Assembly (NCBI RefSeq): GCF_002858675.1
Contig: NZ_PJZF01000012.1
Location: 62,001-126,000, forward strand
DNA length: 64,000 bases
Reading direction: 5' to 3'
Origin: Chimaeribacter californicus
Lineage (GTDB): Bacteria > Pseudomonadota > Gammaproteobacteria > Enterobacterales > Enterobacteriaceae
Part shown: in pieces, positions 1 through 7,287 of the stretch
Position numbering within the stretch: position 1 is the stretch's first letter
How the letters are laid out: each line of letters opens with the position of its first letter
Program-made: the position numbers and the translations under genes
The notes under the pieces: model-generated
The model's database searches: none
The model's input: only the letters and a program-made list of their open reading frames with translations
What the model was told of the DNA's origin: nothing

Positions 1-327
1 CAGCAAACGCTGGGTATGTTTCTGCTCCCACATAAAGCCTTTACCGAGAAAAAGCCGCTGATGGCTCACCGGCACTTCCGCACTGGTCACCACATAACGC
101 GGCAGACGACGGATATTGCGGCGGTAACGCAATATCCTTAAGCCTTGCCTGGCGCGTGTAACCGACAGCACAACAAACCCCGCCGCCGTGACATAACTCA
201 CTGACGGAGCCAGCGCCACGGCCCACGGCGCGGTCACACAGATGTACCCGGCACAGGCGGCGATGACGGCAGTGTTCAACTCCACCGCCGGGCGCAGCAT
301 CGCTTCGATGACATAGCGGTCGCTCAT
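1..327 (-). CDS. traD: Conjugative coupling protein TraD, N-terminal part (runs off window)
   Basis: This is the N-terminal 109 residues of the ICE coupling ATPase, which docks the relaxosome-DNA complex to the type IV secretion channel at the inner membrane. The start MSDRYVIEAMLRP, two hydrophobic segments at about residues 18-55, a basic stretch (RARQGLRILRYRRNIRR) and GKGFMWEQKHTQRLL are typical of the SXT/PFGI-1 TraD subfamily. The ATPase domain lies beyond the left edge. The ATG at 325-327 overlaps the stop of the upstream gene in an ATGA, so the two are translationally coupled. Confidence 0.85.
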   Translation of the reverse strand, partial: MSDRYVIEAMLRPAVELNTAVIAACAGYICVTAPWAVALAPSVSYVTAAGFVVLSVTRARQGLRILRYRRNIRRLPRYVVTSAEVPVSHQRLFLGKGFMWEQKHTQRLL

Positions 328-833
328 TGCTCTATCCCTTTTTCACTGATCAACACCGGGTAATGTGAAATACCCAACCTCGTCGCCAGATCGCTGCCGG
401 AGACCGGCACCAGCTCCAGCCCTTCAGCATGGGCTTTCAGCGTGTTCAGCGCGGATGCCTCACTGATGTTCACCACATATCCCACGGCGTTCAGCTGTAA
501 TAACCGATCGCGACGCAGTGCCAGCCAGCGGCGTGACAGGTCATCATCCCCAATCAGAAACGTGGCGCGCATTCCCGGCAGAAAAAGAGGTTGCTGCTCG
601 ACCGGCCCCGGCGTTAACTCAGGTGTGGTGACCGGCAACATGGCCGCTACCGTCGCCGGTACCGTGGGGGTAGTGAGGGACTGCGGGGGAGCCTGTTCCC
701 CGGCCGGATTATTGATTGCTGCAAAATAGTCTGAGGTCGGTTCCCCACCAAGATCGGCGACAACCGTCAGCGCTGCTGACACCGGCAACGAGACGGCGAT
801 GACCAGTGGAATACTGCATAAAGCACGTTTCAT
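324..833 (-). CDS. ICE protein, TIGR03765/PFL_4695 family
   Basis: A 169-residue conserved protein of PFGI-1-class ICE transfer regions. I chose the ATG at 831-833 because it overlaps the upstream stop (ATGA) and opens a clear signal peptide (MKRALCSIPLVIAVSLPVSAA), so the product is exported to the periplasm. A Pro/Thr-rich linker (about residues 45-80) precedes a conserved C-terminal domain ending LISEKGIEQ, the usual end of this family. Its biochemical role is unknown. Its place between the transglycosylase and TraD is the conserved one and suggests a part in assembling or stabilising the conjugation apparatus. Confidence 0.85.
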   Translation of the reverse strand: MKRALCSIPLVIAVSLPVSAALTVVADLGGEPTSDYFAAINNPAGEQAPPQSLTTPTVPATVAAMLPVTTPELTPGPVEQQPLFLPGMRATFLIGDDDLSRRWLALRRDRLLQLNAVGYVVNISEASALNTLKAHAEGLELVPVSGSDLATRLGISHYPVLISEKGIEQ

Positions 834-1390
834 TGAATTTCTCCTGTTGCCGGCTGGCGGTTCAGCGCCAACGTGTTGAGGTGCCGTGTCACGGCTGATT
901 GGTAGGTTCGGGCCGCCTTGCCGCCAGTCGGATGGTGATAACACCCCGCCGCCTGCAACCAGCTTCCCGGATTGCGCACATAGCAGGCCCGCAAAATCTG
1001 CGCTGCGACATGGAGGTTGAGATAGGGATCAAAGGCGTCCCAGGTGGAAGCGAAGTGATGGCCGTTCCAGCCCAAATTGACCTGGGCGATGCCGACATCA
1101 ATCCGTTTAAGCGGGTAACGCTGCATAAACCCCATCAGAGCGTGATAGGCGTCCCGGCGCGAGGCATAGCGGTAACCTTTTCCGGCCACGTTGATTGTCC
1201 ACGGCCACGGGCGCACCCCGTGCGCCAGCTTGCGTGATGACTCAGTCAACGCCAGGCTGTAGAGCGCTTCGGCAGGCACATTCTCCTGCCGGGCGATGTG
1301 CAGATAACCGGATGGAATAACCTGCCCCGCCTCACAGGTGACAGAGACCAGACCGGCCAGCATTAACACCCTCAGTTTGCCGGTTGCCAT
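830..1390 (-). CDS. Lytic transglycosylase of the conjugation region (SLT domain)
   Basis: A 186-residue exported muramidase-like enzyme that would cut peptidoglycan locally so the transfer channel can cross the wall. The start MATGKLRVLMLAGLVSVTCEAG is a signal peptide. The longer reading frame to 1447 runs deep into the upstream gene and is not used. ALTESSRK carries the catalytic Glu of the SLT fold, and VGIAQVNLGWN and AGCYHHPTGG match the substrate-groove motifs. It overlaps the upstream TIGR03759 gene by 19 bases and the next gene by 4. Confidence 0.88.
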   Translation of the reverse strand: MATGKLRVLMLAGLVSVTCEAGQVIPSGYLHIARQENVPAEALYSLALTESSRKLAHGVRPWPWTINVAGKGYRYASRRDAYHALMGFMQRYPLKRIDVGIAQVNLGWNGHHFASTWDAFDPYLNLHVAAQILRACYVRNPGSWLQAAGCYHHPTGGKAARTYQSAVTRHLNTLALNRQPATGEIQ

Positions 1391-2067
1391 CCGTTGCCCT
1401 CCTGCTGTAACACTACCGGCATCAATCCATTGCCGTACTTCAGCCATTTGCCGCCGTCATGATTTAGCGTGATGCGGCGTGATTTCACCTTATCAGCCGG
1501 GATATTGTGTTTCTTCGCCCAGGCGCGTACCGCCTCATCTTTGCCGCCGCTGCCGACCAGATAGATATCCAGTGGCCGGTTAGTTGCCAGCAACTGTGTG
1601 AGTTTTCGGTCACACGGCGGGCACTCAGCCCTGACAAACAACGCCAGCCGACTCTCATCGTCCTGAACCGGCAGAATGCCGGGAAACAGGCGCGGCCAGG
1701 CGTCATTCACTTCACGCTGAAAGGCCAGCTCAGCCTCAACCCGCTGGTAATCCTGCTTCACCGTCAGCTCTGCGTAGTGTCGGCGCTCTTCATCGGTGCG
1801 TGCTTCAATGCCCAGCATGGTGAGCGGATCTAACCCCGGTGAGAGCAGCCCGCGCCGCCCTTGCTTCAGTTGTTCATAGCGTTCCCACTCCTCCACACTC
1901 AGCCCCCACGCTTGCGCCTGTTGTTTCATTTGTTGCTGCTCCAGCGCCTGTAAGGTAGTGGTGACAACCTGGCTGCTTTCTTTTTCCTGACTGACCGAAG
2001 GGGACGCCTGCGCAAGTGTTGCCAGTGGCAACACTCCACAGAGCAACAGAGGGATCATATGCTTCAT
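1372..2067 (-). CDS. ICE protein, TIGR03759 family, with CPPC motif
   Basis: A 231-residue exported protein found only in PFGI-1-type ICEs. A signal peptide (MKHMIPLLLCGVLPLATLAQASP) is followed by a Gln-rich helical region and a C-terminal thioredoxin-like part with a C-P-P-C pair (FVRAECPPCDRK, about residue 150). This could make it a periplasmic disulfide handler for other transfer proteins; that is inference. The first codons contain a perfect inverted repeat (2016-2034) that also occurs near the replication gene. It follows pilL after a 10-bp gap. Confidence 0.85.
   Translation of the reverse strand: MKHMIPLLLCGVLPLATLAQASPSVSQEKESSQVVTTTLQALEQQQMKQQAQAWGLSVEEWERYEQLKQGRRGLLSPGLDPLTMLGIEARTDEERRHYAELTVKQDYQRVEAELAFQREVNDAWPRLFPGILPVQDDESRLALFVRAECPPCDRKLTQLLATNRPLDIYLVGSGGKDEAVRAWAKKHNIPADKVKSRRITLNHDGGKWLKYGNGLMPVVLQQEGNGWQPAN
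2016..2034. repeat. Inverted repeat GTGTTGCC-AGT-GGCAACAC
   Basis: A perfect 8-bp inverted repeat with a 3-nt centre, inside the 5' end of the TIGR03759 gene. Its 17-bp core is the exact reverse complement of the site at 10787-10803. It may be a protein-binding site; it may also be partly fixed by the coding sequence. Confidence 0.5.
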
Positions 2068-2077
2068 GCACTGCTCC

Positions 2078-2848
2078 TTATTTCACTGACAGCGTGCGGG
2101 TGGTGCCGGCCACGCTGAACTGTGCCTGCTGCCCGGCAGCGGATAACAACGTCCAGCCCTGCCGGCTCTCACCCACAGTCATCAGGGCCACGTCTGACAG
2201 GCTGGAGGTGTACAAAGGCGCAATGGCGGCAAAAACCATGCCGCCGCGCCGTTCAATGCCGGTCAGTAAAAAGGGAGCGGTATGCTTTATTGCAACAGGT
2301 TTGGCGTTAATGGCTGGAGGCGTGACCAGGAACCGTTGCGGCGCAGGGTGCGCAGGTAACACGGCCGGTTCAGCGGGCTGGCGGTAGCCTTCACGCAGGG
2401 AGTGGCAAACAATCCTTTGCACATCATCCACCTCAACCTGCCAAGCCGGGCCAGCCAGGATCTGTAATGCCTGGCTCAGGCGCATCGGCCCGAGATGGTA
2501 ATGCACCGCAGGCAGGGGCTGCATGTACAGCACCCGGTTCGCAGAAGTGGTGCCGCATAACGCATACCCGGAAGTACGTAGCACATAGCGCAAGGCATCA
2601 GCCACCGTAGGCGAGAAAGAGGAAGGGATACGGATATCAATCATCTGCTCCAGCGGCGCACGTTGTGCAGCCTGCGGTGAGGTATCAATCAACAGATAAC
2701 GGTCATAGCGCACCACTTCTGGTGCAGGACGAACATTGCTGTTTAGTGGTTTCTCAGGTTGTGAGGCTTTTTGTACAGGCGCACAAGCGGTGAGCATACC
2801 GGCGGCCAGCAGCCCGGCAGTGAAATAAAAAGCGTGGGAAGGTTTCAT
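2078..2848 (-). CDS. pilL: PilL-type lipoprotein of PFGI-1 ICEs (TIGR03748)
   Basis: A 256-residue outer-membrane lipoprotein: the signal sequence ends in a lipobox (AGMLTAC, Cys at about 22). The middle (YLLIDTSPQAAQR...IDIRIPSSFSPTVADALRYVLRTSGYALC) is the secretin-like N-terminal domain typical of ICE PilL. In relatives it belongs to the mating-pilus or transfer apparatus. Start ATG 2846-2848 has a GAGAG ribosome site. A terminator just upstream (2950-2969) separates it from the STY4534-type gene, so it has its own promoter in 2849-2949. The type IV pilus genes that follow PilL in SPI-7 are not here. Confidence 0.85.
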   Translation of the reverse strand: MKPSHAFYFTAGLLAAGMLTACAPVQKASQPEKPLNSNVRPAPEVVRYDRYLLIDTSPQAAQRAPLEQMIDIRIPSSFSPTVADALRYVLRTSGYALCGTTSANRVLYMQPLPAVHYHLGPMRLSQALQILAGPAWQVEVDDVQRIVCHSLREGYRQPAEPAVLPAHPAPQRFLVTPPAINAKPVAIKHTAPFLLTGIERRGGMVFAAIAPLYTSSLSDVALMTVGESRQGWTLLSAAGQQAQFSVAGTTRTLSVK

Positions 2849-2943
2849 GTATATCTCTCGTTAACATTAAAAACGCGTTAACTGTGCGAAACCGGGGAAT
2901 TCCCCTCAACGAACAACTGATTTCCGAATCCCAAAAAAAGCGC

Positions 2944-2969
2944 AAAAAAAACGCCAGATAACTGGCGTT
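2944..2969 (-). terminator. Terminator of the STY4534-type gene
   Basis: AACGCCAG-ATAA-CTGGCGTT hairpin followed on the minus strand by seven or more Ts. It lies 27 bp after the STY4534-type stop codon. Confidence 0.85.
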
Positions 2970-2995
2970 AAAAAGGACACAGTAAACACTTATTT

Positions 2996-3526
2996 TTATA
3001 CGGCGGCAGATTCAGGTTTCTCAGCTTTATACACCATTTGCTGATCGACCTTAATCCAACTGACTTTAAGCAGTCTTGCCCGCAGTGACGGTCTTGCTTC
3101 ACCCGCGTGCACGCCTTTGGTTAAGGTAAACACCTCGGCTGTCAGGTTACTGAGCTTGAAACCAACCAGTACCTTTTTCTGTTCATCCACCGCTTGCCGA
3201 CAACGCCGGATCAAGGAGCTGGCTTCTTTGCCAACCACGGTGACATCAAAGCGTGTGTACTCAGGTTTCTCTGTAGAGCCGTGTAAGGCATTAATCACAC
3301 ACGTCAGGAAAGAGCCGTTTGGCGTAGTGATCTCACGAAGATTACTCAGGTAACCCAACCCATCGATATGAAGGTTGAAATAACCTGGCTGGTTTTGCTG
3401 TGAGGTCGGTTGAGGCATTGCTGCCGCAGGTGCTTCCTGGCTCACCGCTTTTGCAGCTTTCGATGCTCTTGCCACTTTTGGTGCTTTGACGGTTTTTACA
3501 GCGTTGGATGTAGTTTTATCAGACAT
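2996..3526 (-). CDS. STY4534-family ICE replication protein (DUF3577)
   Basis: A 176-residue protein. An Ala/Lys-rich tail (residues 1-40, VKAPKVARASKAAKAV) leads into a conserved domain starting YFNLHIDGLGYLSNLREI and containing FLTCVINALHGSTEKPEYTRFDVTVVG. This is the STY4534 family, annotated as ICE replication proteins and proposed to act near single-stranded DNA during transfer. No separate ssb gene is in the window, so it might cover that role; that is inference. A good ribosome site (CAGGAGAAACATC) precedes the ATG at 3524-3526. The gene is flanked by its own terminator and by a structured leader region. Confidence 0.85.
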   Translation of the reverse strand: MSDKTTSNAVKTVKAPKVARASKAAKAVSQEAPAAAMPQPTSQQNQPGYFNLHIDGLGYLSNLREITTPNGSFLTCVINALHGSTEKPEYTRFDVTVVGKEASSLIRRCRQAVDEQKKVLVGFKLSNLTAEVFTLTKGVHAGEARPSLRARLLKVSWIKVDQQMVYKAEKPESAAV

Positions 3527-3910
3527 GATGTTTCTCCTGGGGAATAAAAAAGTAGGCGGAGAAACAGCCCAACCGGGAGTTTTCCCGCTGGGGTAGAGTC
3601 TGTGGTTAAGAAGTGTACCTTTATCGCGTTTGCGATCCCCACTTGCAAAGGTTAAGTGGAGTTACCGCTCGAAAGCGTTGCCTCTCAGGCTACGGCAACT
3701 TGGGCTGGCAATCGCCCGAAGGCGCCCCTCTCAGATCGCCGGGACATTGGCTGTTGTCGGAGACAACGGGGCACCTTAAAAAGACTGCTACAGGTCAATA
3801 CATATCTTGTAATATAAGAAAAAATCGGAAAAAAACATAATGATTTTTATTATATTGGATTGCTAGTGTCAGTAAACGCCAGGCACTTGGGGATACTTGG
3901 CGTTCATTTA
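3527..3910. other. Gene-free structured region with a tandem 46-nt unit
   Basis: No convincing gene lies here. 3574-3587 is a CGGGA/TCCCG hairpin. 3677-3699 is a GTTGCC/GGCAAC hairpin and 3753-3767 a GTTGTC/GACAAC hairpin. CCTCTCAG occurs at 3681 and 3727, and GGCTG at 3703 and 3749, both exactly 46 nt apart, so 3681-3772 is two diverged tandem units. This looks like a structured RNA or a processed DNA site. It recalls the published tandem-pseudoknot STAXI motif found near ssb, topoisomerase and integrase genes; I could not compare it with that model. 3875-3904 (AACGCCA/TGGCGTT) is a probable terminator for the ABC-3C operon. Confidence 0.45.
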
Positions 3911-5614
3911 CTAAATCTTAAAGAATTTGTTACTTTCACTTAGTTTTAGCACAGTATTATCTTCAATAAAACCATTATCTACAGATGATAATTTATCTTG
4001 AAGGATAGCTAATATATATTGCCCATCAATCCCTGCCGCTATATCAAAGAGGGTTTTTATTTGATTTGCATGAATTGCTTCAATGCCATCGTGTGCTACA
4101 AACCTTAATGTTTTAGCTCTCTTTTCTTCGAGAGAAGACAAATAAGCCAAGTCTAAAGCCGTTACTTGAGCTTTCTTTTTACCGTCACCCTGATTACCTT
4201 TAGTTTGGATAGCACCTAATGGTTCCAACTTAAAGACATAATTTTCTTTATGTACTTCATAAGCTAGGATGAACTCATCATTATATAACTCGCGAGTATA
4301 CTCCGAGAAATACTTATTGAAAGTTGAAAGGTTGTCATTGAAATTATTAATTTCCTTTTCAATTTCCGTAGAAATAACCTGCAATTTCATTTGTAATGAT
4401 TCAATCCTAGACTCAAACTCTTTGATCTGCATTAATGAACTTTCAAAGTCACCCTTACTTTCATATAGCTTATTCAATTCCTTATGAATTATTTGCAAAT
4501 CATTTAATGAACCCAACTTTGATAATTCTTTTAAGATATATGATTCTTTTTCCAGCCAAGAGGTTAACTCAGCTCTGGTGTTATCAATTGACTTGGCCAG
4601 ATATGACATTTGGCTTTTAATAAAATCGGTTTTCTTAATCAACATTTTGTTATGAAAGTTTAATGCCATTTCAAATGTTTTACTGAGCTGACCAATTCTT
4701 TCCGTAGCTTCTACATAAAGTTTTTTAAGCTCATTAGGATCAGTTTTATCCTGTTGAGTTACGAGATTATCAATAGCTTTATTATTAAGCATACGCTTCA
4801 TCTCAAGTGAGGATAAATATTGAGACAAGTTAGATATTTCCCCCCTAATTTCATTTAATTCTATGATCTGTGAAGAGTAGCTATCACTAAGTTTAAATTC
4901 TTCTGCATCCCGTTCTTTATTCTCTATGTCTCGAACTATAACAGCAAGGGATTGTTCTAAAGCATTCTTAGATCTGATTTTAAGTAAAACATCATATTCT
5001 TTTTCTGTTTTTTTTAATAACTTAACAATATGCTGTTTTTCACTAAGGACACTTGCATCGTTAAATCCAAACAAAAATAGATTTAGTGTCTCATAATCTG
5101 CATTCGAAGCCATCGTCAAAGTACGTAAAGCATTTGACATTTTATCAGATGAACTTCTAATGAAACGGGTGATTATTTGGCGAAAACTCGGCTTGCTTGA
5201 TGAATTCATGAAGAGCAATGATTTTAATGAATCATGAAAACTTTTTAAATTGGTAAAAACTTCCTCATCTATGACTGCGTATGTTTTTGATCCAGACATA
5301 GCCTTTCGCGAGATTTTTGTTACTTTTCCATTCAGATTTACAACCTCTAAATCAAAAGTAACTTCATTATTTATAAGATAATCTTTAATGAGAGTATCTT
5401 CTGTTTTGAACTCAGGATCAATATAAAAACCATCTTGTTTGGCACCTAAGCAAAAATCAATTGCACGAAGAGCTGTGGTTTTACCTACACTATTTCCAGT
5501 TTCAGTTCTTTTTTTGACACTTCTATCAATTATTAAATTAACCCCTTTATGAAAGGTTATGTCTCTTATAATTCCAAGATTTAAGGATTTAACAACCAAT
5601 CTTTTCAAAAACAT
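3911..5614 (-). CDS. ABC-3C system ATPase, DUF2326-like coiled-coil protein
   Basis: A 567-residue SMC/Rad50-like ATPase, the motor of an ABC-three-component conflict system. The N-terminal head has the P-loop TGNSVGKTT (residues 39-47). The middle, about 190-430, is a long coiled coil rich in Lys, Glu and Leu. The C-terminal head has RFVAHDG (504-510), the equivalent of the F-L-x-H-D box of DUF2326 proteins. Such ATPases are thought to sense foreign nucleoprotein and trigger an effector. It is last in a four-gene operon and overlaps the middle component by 10 bases. Base composition is much more AT-rich than the ICE backbone, so it is acquired cargo. Confidence 0.8.
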   Translation of the reverse strand: MFLKRLVVKSLNLGIIRDITFHKGVNLIIDRSVKKRTETGNSVGKTTALRAIDFCLGAKQDGFYIDPEFKTEDTLIKDYLINNEVTFDLEVVNLNGKVTKISRKAMSGSKTYAVIDEEVFTNLKSFHDSLKSLLFMNSSSKPSFRQIITRFIRSSSDKMSNALRTLTMASNADYETLNLFLFGFNDASVLSEKQHIVKLLKKTEKEYDVLLKIRSKNALEQSLAVIVRDIENKERDAEEFKLSDSYSSQIIELNEIRGEISNLSQYLSSLEMKRMLNNKAIDNLVTQQDKTDPNELKKLYVEATERIGQLSKTFEMALNFHNKMLIKKTDFIKSQMSYLAKSIDNTRAELTSWLEKESYILKELSKLGSLNDLQIIHKELNKLYESKGDFESSLMQIKEFESRIESLQMKLQVISTEIEKEINNFNDNLSTFNKYFSEYTRELYNDEFILAYEVHKENYVFKLEPLGAIQTKGNQGDGKKKAQVTALDLAYLSSLEEKRAKTLRFVAHDGIEAIHANQIKTLFDIAAGIDGQYILAILQDKLSSVDNGFIEDNTVLKLSESNKFFKI

Positions 5615-5844
5615 ACAATGATGTCTCCTTCATCGTTTACCTCTATCATATCTAAAAGGTATAACCAGTCTAAAGTAAACATGTACTGTGTAAAAGTTAC
5701 CCTAACTGACAAGGAATTTTTAAATATTTCGAATAGCTTAAGACTGTCAATCACTTGAGAAGGTTGTTTTTTCAAGCATGAAATCAAAACACCACCCAAA
5801 TAATATAATGTTTGATTTGGCTTTATACTGTTAGATAAAATCAT
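5605..5844 (-). CDS. ABC-3C middle component (small, winged-helix-like)
   Basis: A 79-residue protein between the C-terminal-domain protein and the ATPase, where the middle component of ABC-3C systems sits. YYLGGVLISCLKKQPSQVIDSLKLFEIFK followed by FTLDWLYLLDMIEVNDEGDIIVC resembles the compact helix-turn-helix middle components (MC6-like) that couple ATPase and effector. Its ATG shares a base with the upstream stop (TAATG), and its end overlaps the ATPase start by 10 bases, which suggests fixed stoichiometry. The family call rests on size, context and the DWLYLLDMIEVNDEG pattern. Confidence 0.7.
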   Translation of the reverse strand: MILSNSIKPNQTLYYLGGVLISCLKKQPSQVIDSLKLFEIFKNSLSVRVTFTQYMFTLDWLYLLDMIEVNDEGDIIVCF

Positions 5845-6431
5845 TATGGTTTTTCCAATACTTTACATTCTACAAAAGCATGGAAGACAATTAGCTCAGA
5901 ATGATTTTGAATTTCTTCAATTGAACATTGGGTTGCTGTTAGAGATTTACTACACGTACTTTGGACATGATTAATAACACAATCAATGATTGAATCAGCA
6001 TATTGTTGAATCAATTCAAGCCTAAATCTCTCCCGTTCTTCACGGTTTTTATTCGTGAGTGATATTTTATTTTCTAATAAAAGATCCCCTACGCAATTTT
6101 TGTAACATGAATTTATATTATATAATGCCGTTTCTCTTGCAGAAGGACTCATCTCACATAGAGTTTGGTAAGCATTATCGATCATTGATACATACGCATA
6201 ATAAGACTCAATTTTCTCACGATGCTTGATAACAAAATTATGCTCAATTTTACTTTCTATGTTATATTCAACAAAATCATCTGAAAGATCACTTTGACTA
6301 GGTTGAGTAGCTAGTATGGAAACTAACTCCATAAATATTGAAGGTGATCGCACTATGTCAACCACAGCATCATTAAATACAACTTGCGTATTTCTCGACC
6401 CAAAGCCCCCACGTTGAGAAATTTCTGTCAT
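5844..6431 (-). CDS. ABC-3C effector-side protein with C-terminal domain (CTD)
   Basis: A 195-residue, mainly helical protein in the effector position of an ABC-3C operon. Residues 60-190 (KIEHNFVIKHREKIESYYAYVSMID...IIDCVINHVQSTC) look like the conserved CTD that links effectors to the ABC machinery. I see no nuclease or other catalytic motif at the N-terminus. Instead there is a short motif, SQRGGFGSRNTQVV (residues 5-18), that recurs in the membrane protein encoded just upstream. It overlaps that gene in an ATGA and the middle component in a TAATG. The killing function may therefore lie in the separate membrane protein. Confidence 0.65.
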   Translation of the reverse strand: MTEISQRGGFGSRNTQVVFNDAVVDIVRSPSIFMELVSILATQPSQSDLSDDFVEYNIESKIEHNFVIKHREKIESYYAYVSMIDNAYQTLCEMSPSARETALYNINSCYKNCVGDLLLENKISLTNKNREERERFRLELIQQYADSIIDCVINHVQSTCSKSLTATQCSIEEIQNHSELIVFHAFVECKVLEKP

Positions 6432-6676
6432 TTATTTTTATCCTTCGCAGAAGGGGCACCGATATTTACAGATTGATTATTATGCGAGAAAGCGCCTCCT
6501 TTTTGAGTTACTGTATGACCGGTTGAAGAGCTTTTATTTACTACAAATGTGCCAATAAAAGTAATTAAAAAAGCAAGGGCAGTAAAATACCATGTATACG
6601 TTTGATATTTCCAGGCACAGAAAAATGCGATAATAGCTCCTAACAAGCTAATGATTCTAATGATTATTTTTGCCAT
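6428..6676 (-). CDS. Small two-helix membrane protein, putative ABC-3C effector
   Basis: An 82-residue protein with two membrane helices (about 4-20 and 28-46) joined by a short AWKYQTYTWY turn, then a soluble tail with TQKGGAFSHNNQSV (57-70) and a Lys-rich end. The tail motif matches one in the following gene product (7 of 13 positions identical). It is first in the operon, so its promoter lies in the AT-rich DNA above 6676, where TATAAT occurs. A small membrane protein guarded by an ABC sensor fits a membrane-damaging abortive-infection effector; this is inference. Confidence 0.6.
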   Translation of the reverse strand: MAKIIIRIISLLGAIIAFFCAWKYQTYTWYFTALAFLITFIGTFVVNKSSSTGHTVTQKGGAFSHNNQSVNIGAPSAKDKNK

Positions 6677-6861
6677 GTGCTTTACCCATAAAAGTTGAGT
6701 AGTTTATATGTGTAAATATGAAATTATATTATTAAGCAAAAAAACTGTTAAATCAAGTGATAACGCGAACACTCAGCGGTTTTTGCTAGAGTTATTTCAT
6801 TGATATTAAAAGTAATTTTTAAGTTCCAAATGTAATGAACCAGACCATTCGGAAGAGCGTC

Positions 6862-6960
6862 ATGTCAGTCCGTAATGTAAAATTAGTGATAGATATGGTG
6901 GGCGGTTATGTGATTCTCAACAATGACCGCTTCTGGCACATAGCCGACCGTCAAATCTAA
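6862..6960 (+). CDS. Possible 32-residue small ORF
   Basis: ATG at 6862 with GGAAGAG 4-10 nt upstream, ending in TAA at 6958-6960. The product starts MSVRNVKLVIDMVGGY and ends WHIADRQI, with a mixed, protein-like composition rather than low complexity. I recognise no family. It is the only plus-strand candidate between the cargo operon and topB and could also be the remnant of a longer gene. Confidence 0.3.
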   Translation: MSVRNVKLVIDMVGGYVILNNDRFWHIADRQI

Positions 6961-7009
6961 TAATACCAAACGTATCAGATTAAGTATGAGTCAGTACATA
7001 TAAAAACAA

Positions 7010-7196
7010 GCACGATCCCATCCAGAATCGTGCCTGTCGAACCTGTACCACGGGTTCATCGTCAAGTTCGCTGCTCCGGGCCAGAGCCATCGGGCCGGTG
7101 TGTCTTCACGGAGGGTCACACCTTACGTCCTCACCCCAGGTAAAAAAGTGGGTCGCCATACTGTAAAGTAACCAACCTGCATTTGAATCAGTTACT
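7010..7196. ncRNA. Candidate structured RNA: a series of hairpins beside topB
   Basis: Successive inverted repeats: GCACGAT/ATCGTGC (7010-7033), GAACC/GGTTC (7039-7057), GGTGTG/CACACC (7097-7122) and AGTAAC/GTTACT (7167-7196). Four helices in about 190 nt with no ORF suggests a folded RNA or a single-strand DNA structure. The strand is not determined. It lies just past the 3' end of topB, like known topoisomerase-linked RNA motifs of Enterobacterales. Confidence 0.35.
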
Positions 7197-7287
7197 CCTT
7201 TCCGCAGTCACGGGGTACTTCAGAGCCATTGGCAAAATAGCAAAATCCCGGCGTCAGTCGCAATAACAATAAGAACGTTCTTGTGCA

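Larger units (their letters stand above)
6677..7287. other. Gene-poor region between cargo operon and topB
   Basis: About 610 bp. 6677-6840 is AT-rich promoter DNA for the cargo operon. 6862-6960 is a possible small ORF on the plus strand. 7010-7196 holds a run of hairpins listed separately. Nothing recognisable is seen in 7197-7287. Confidence 0.5.
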
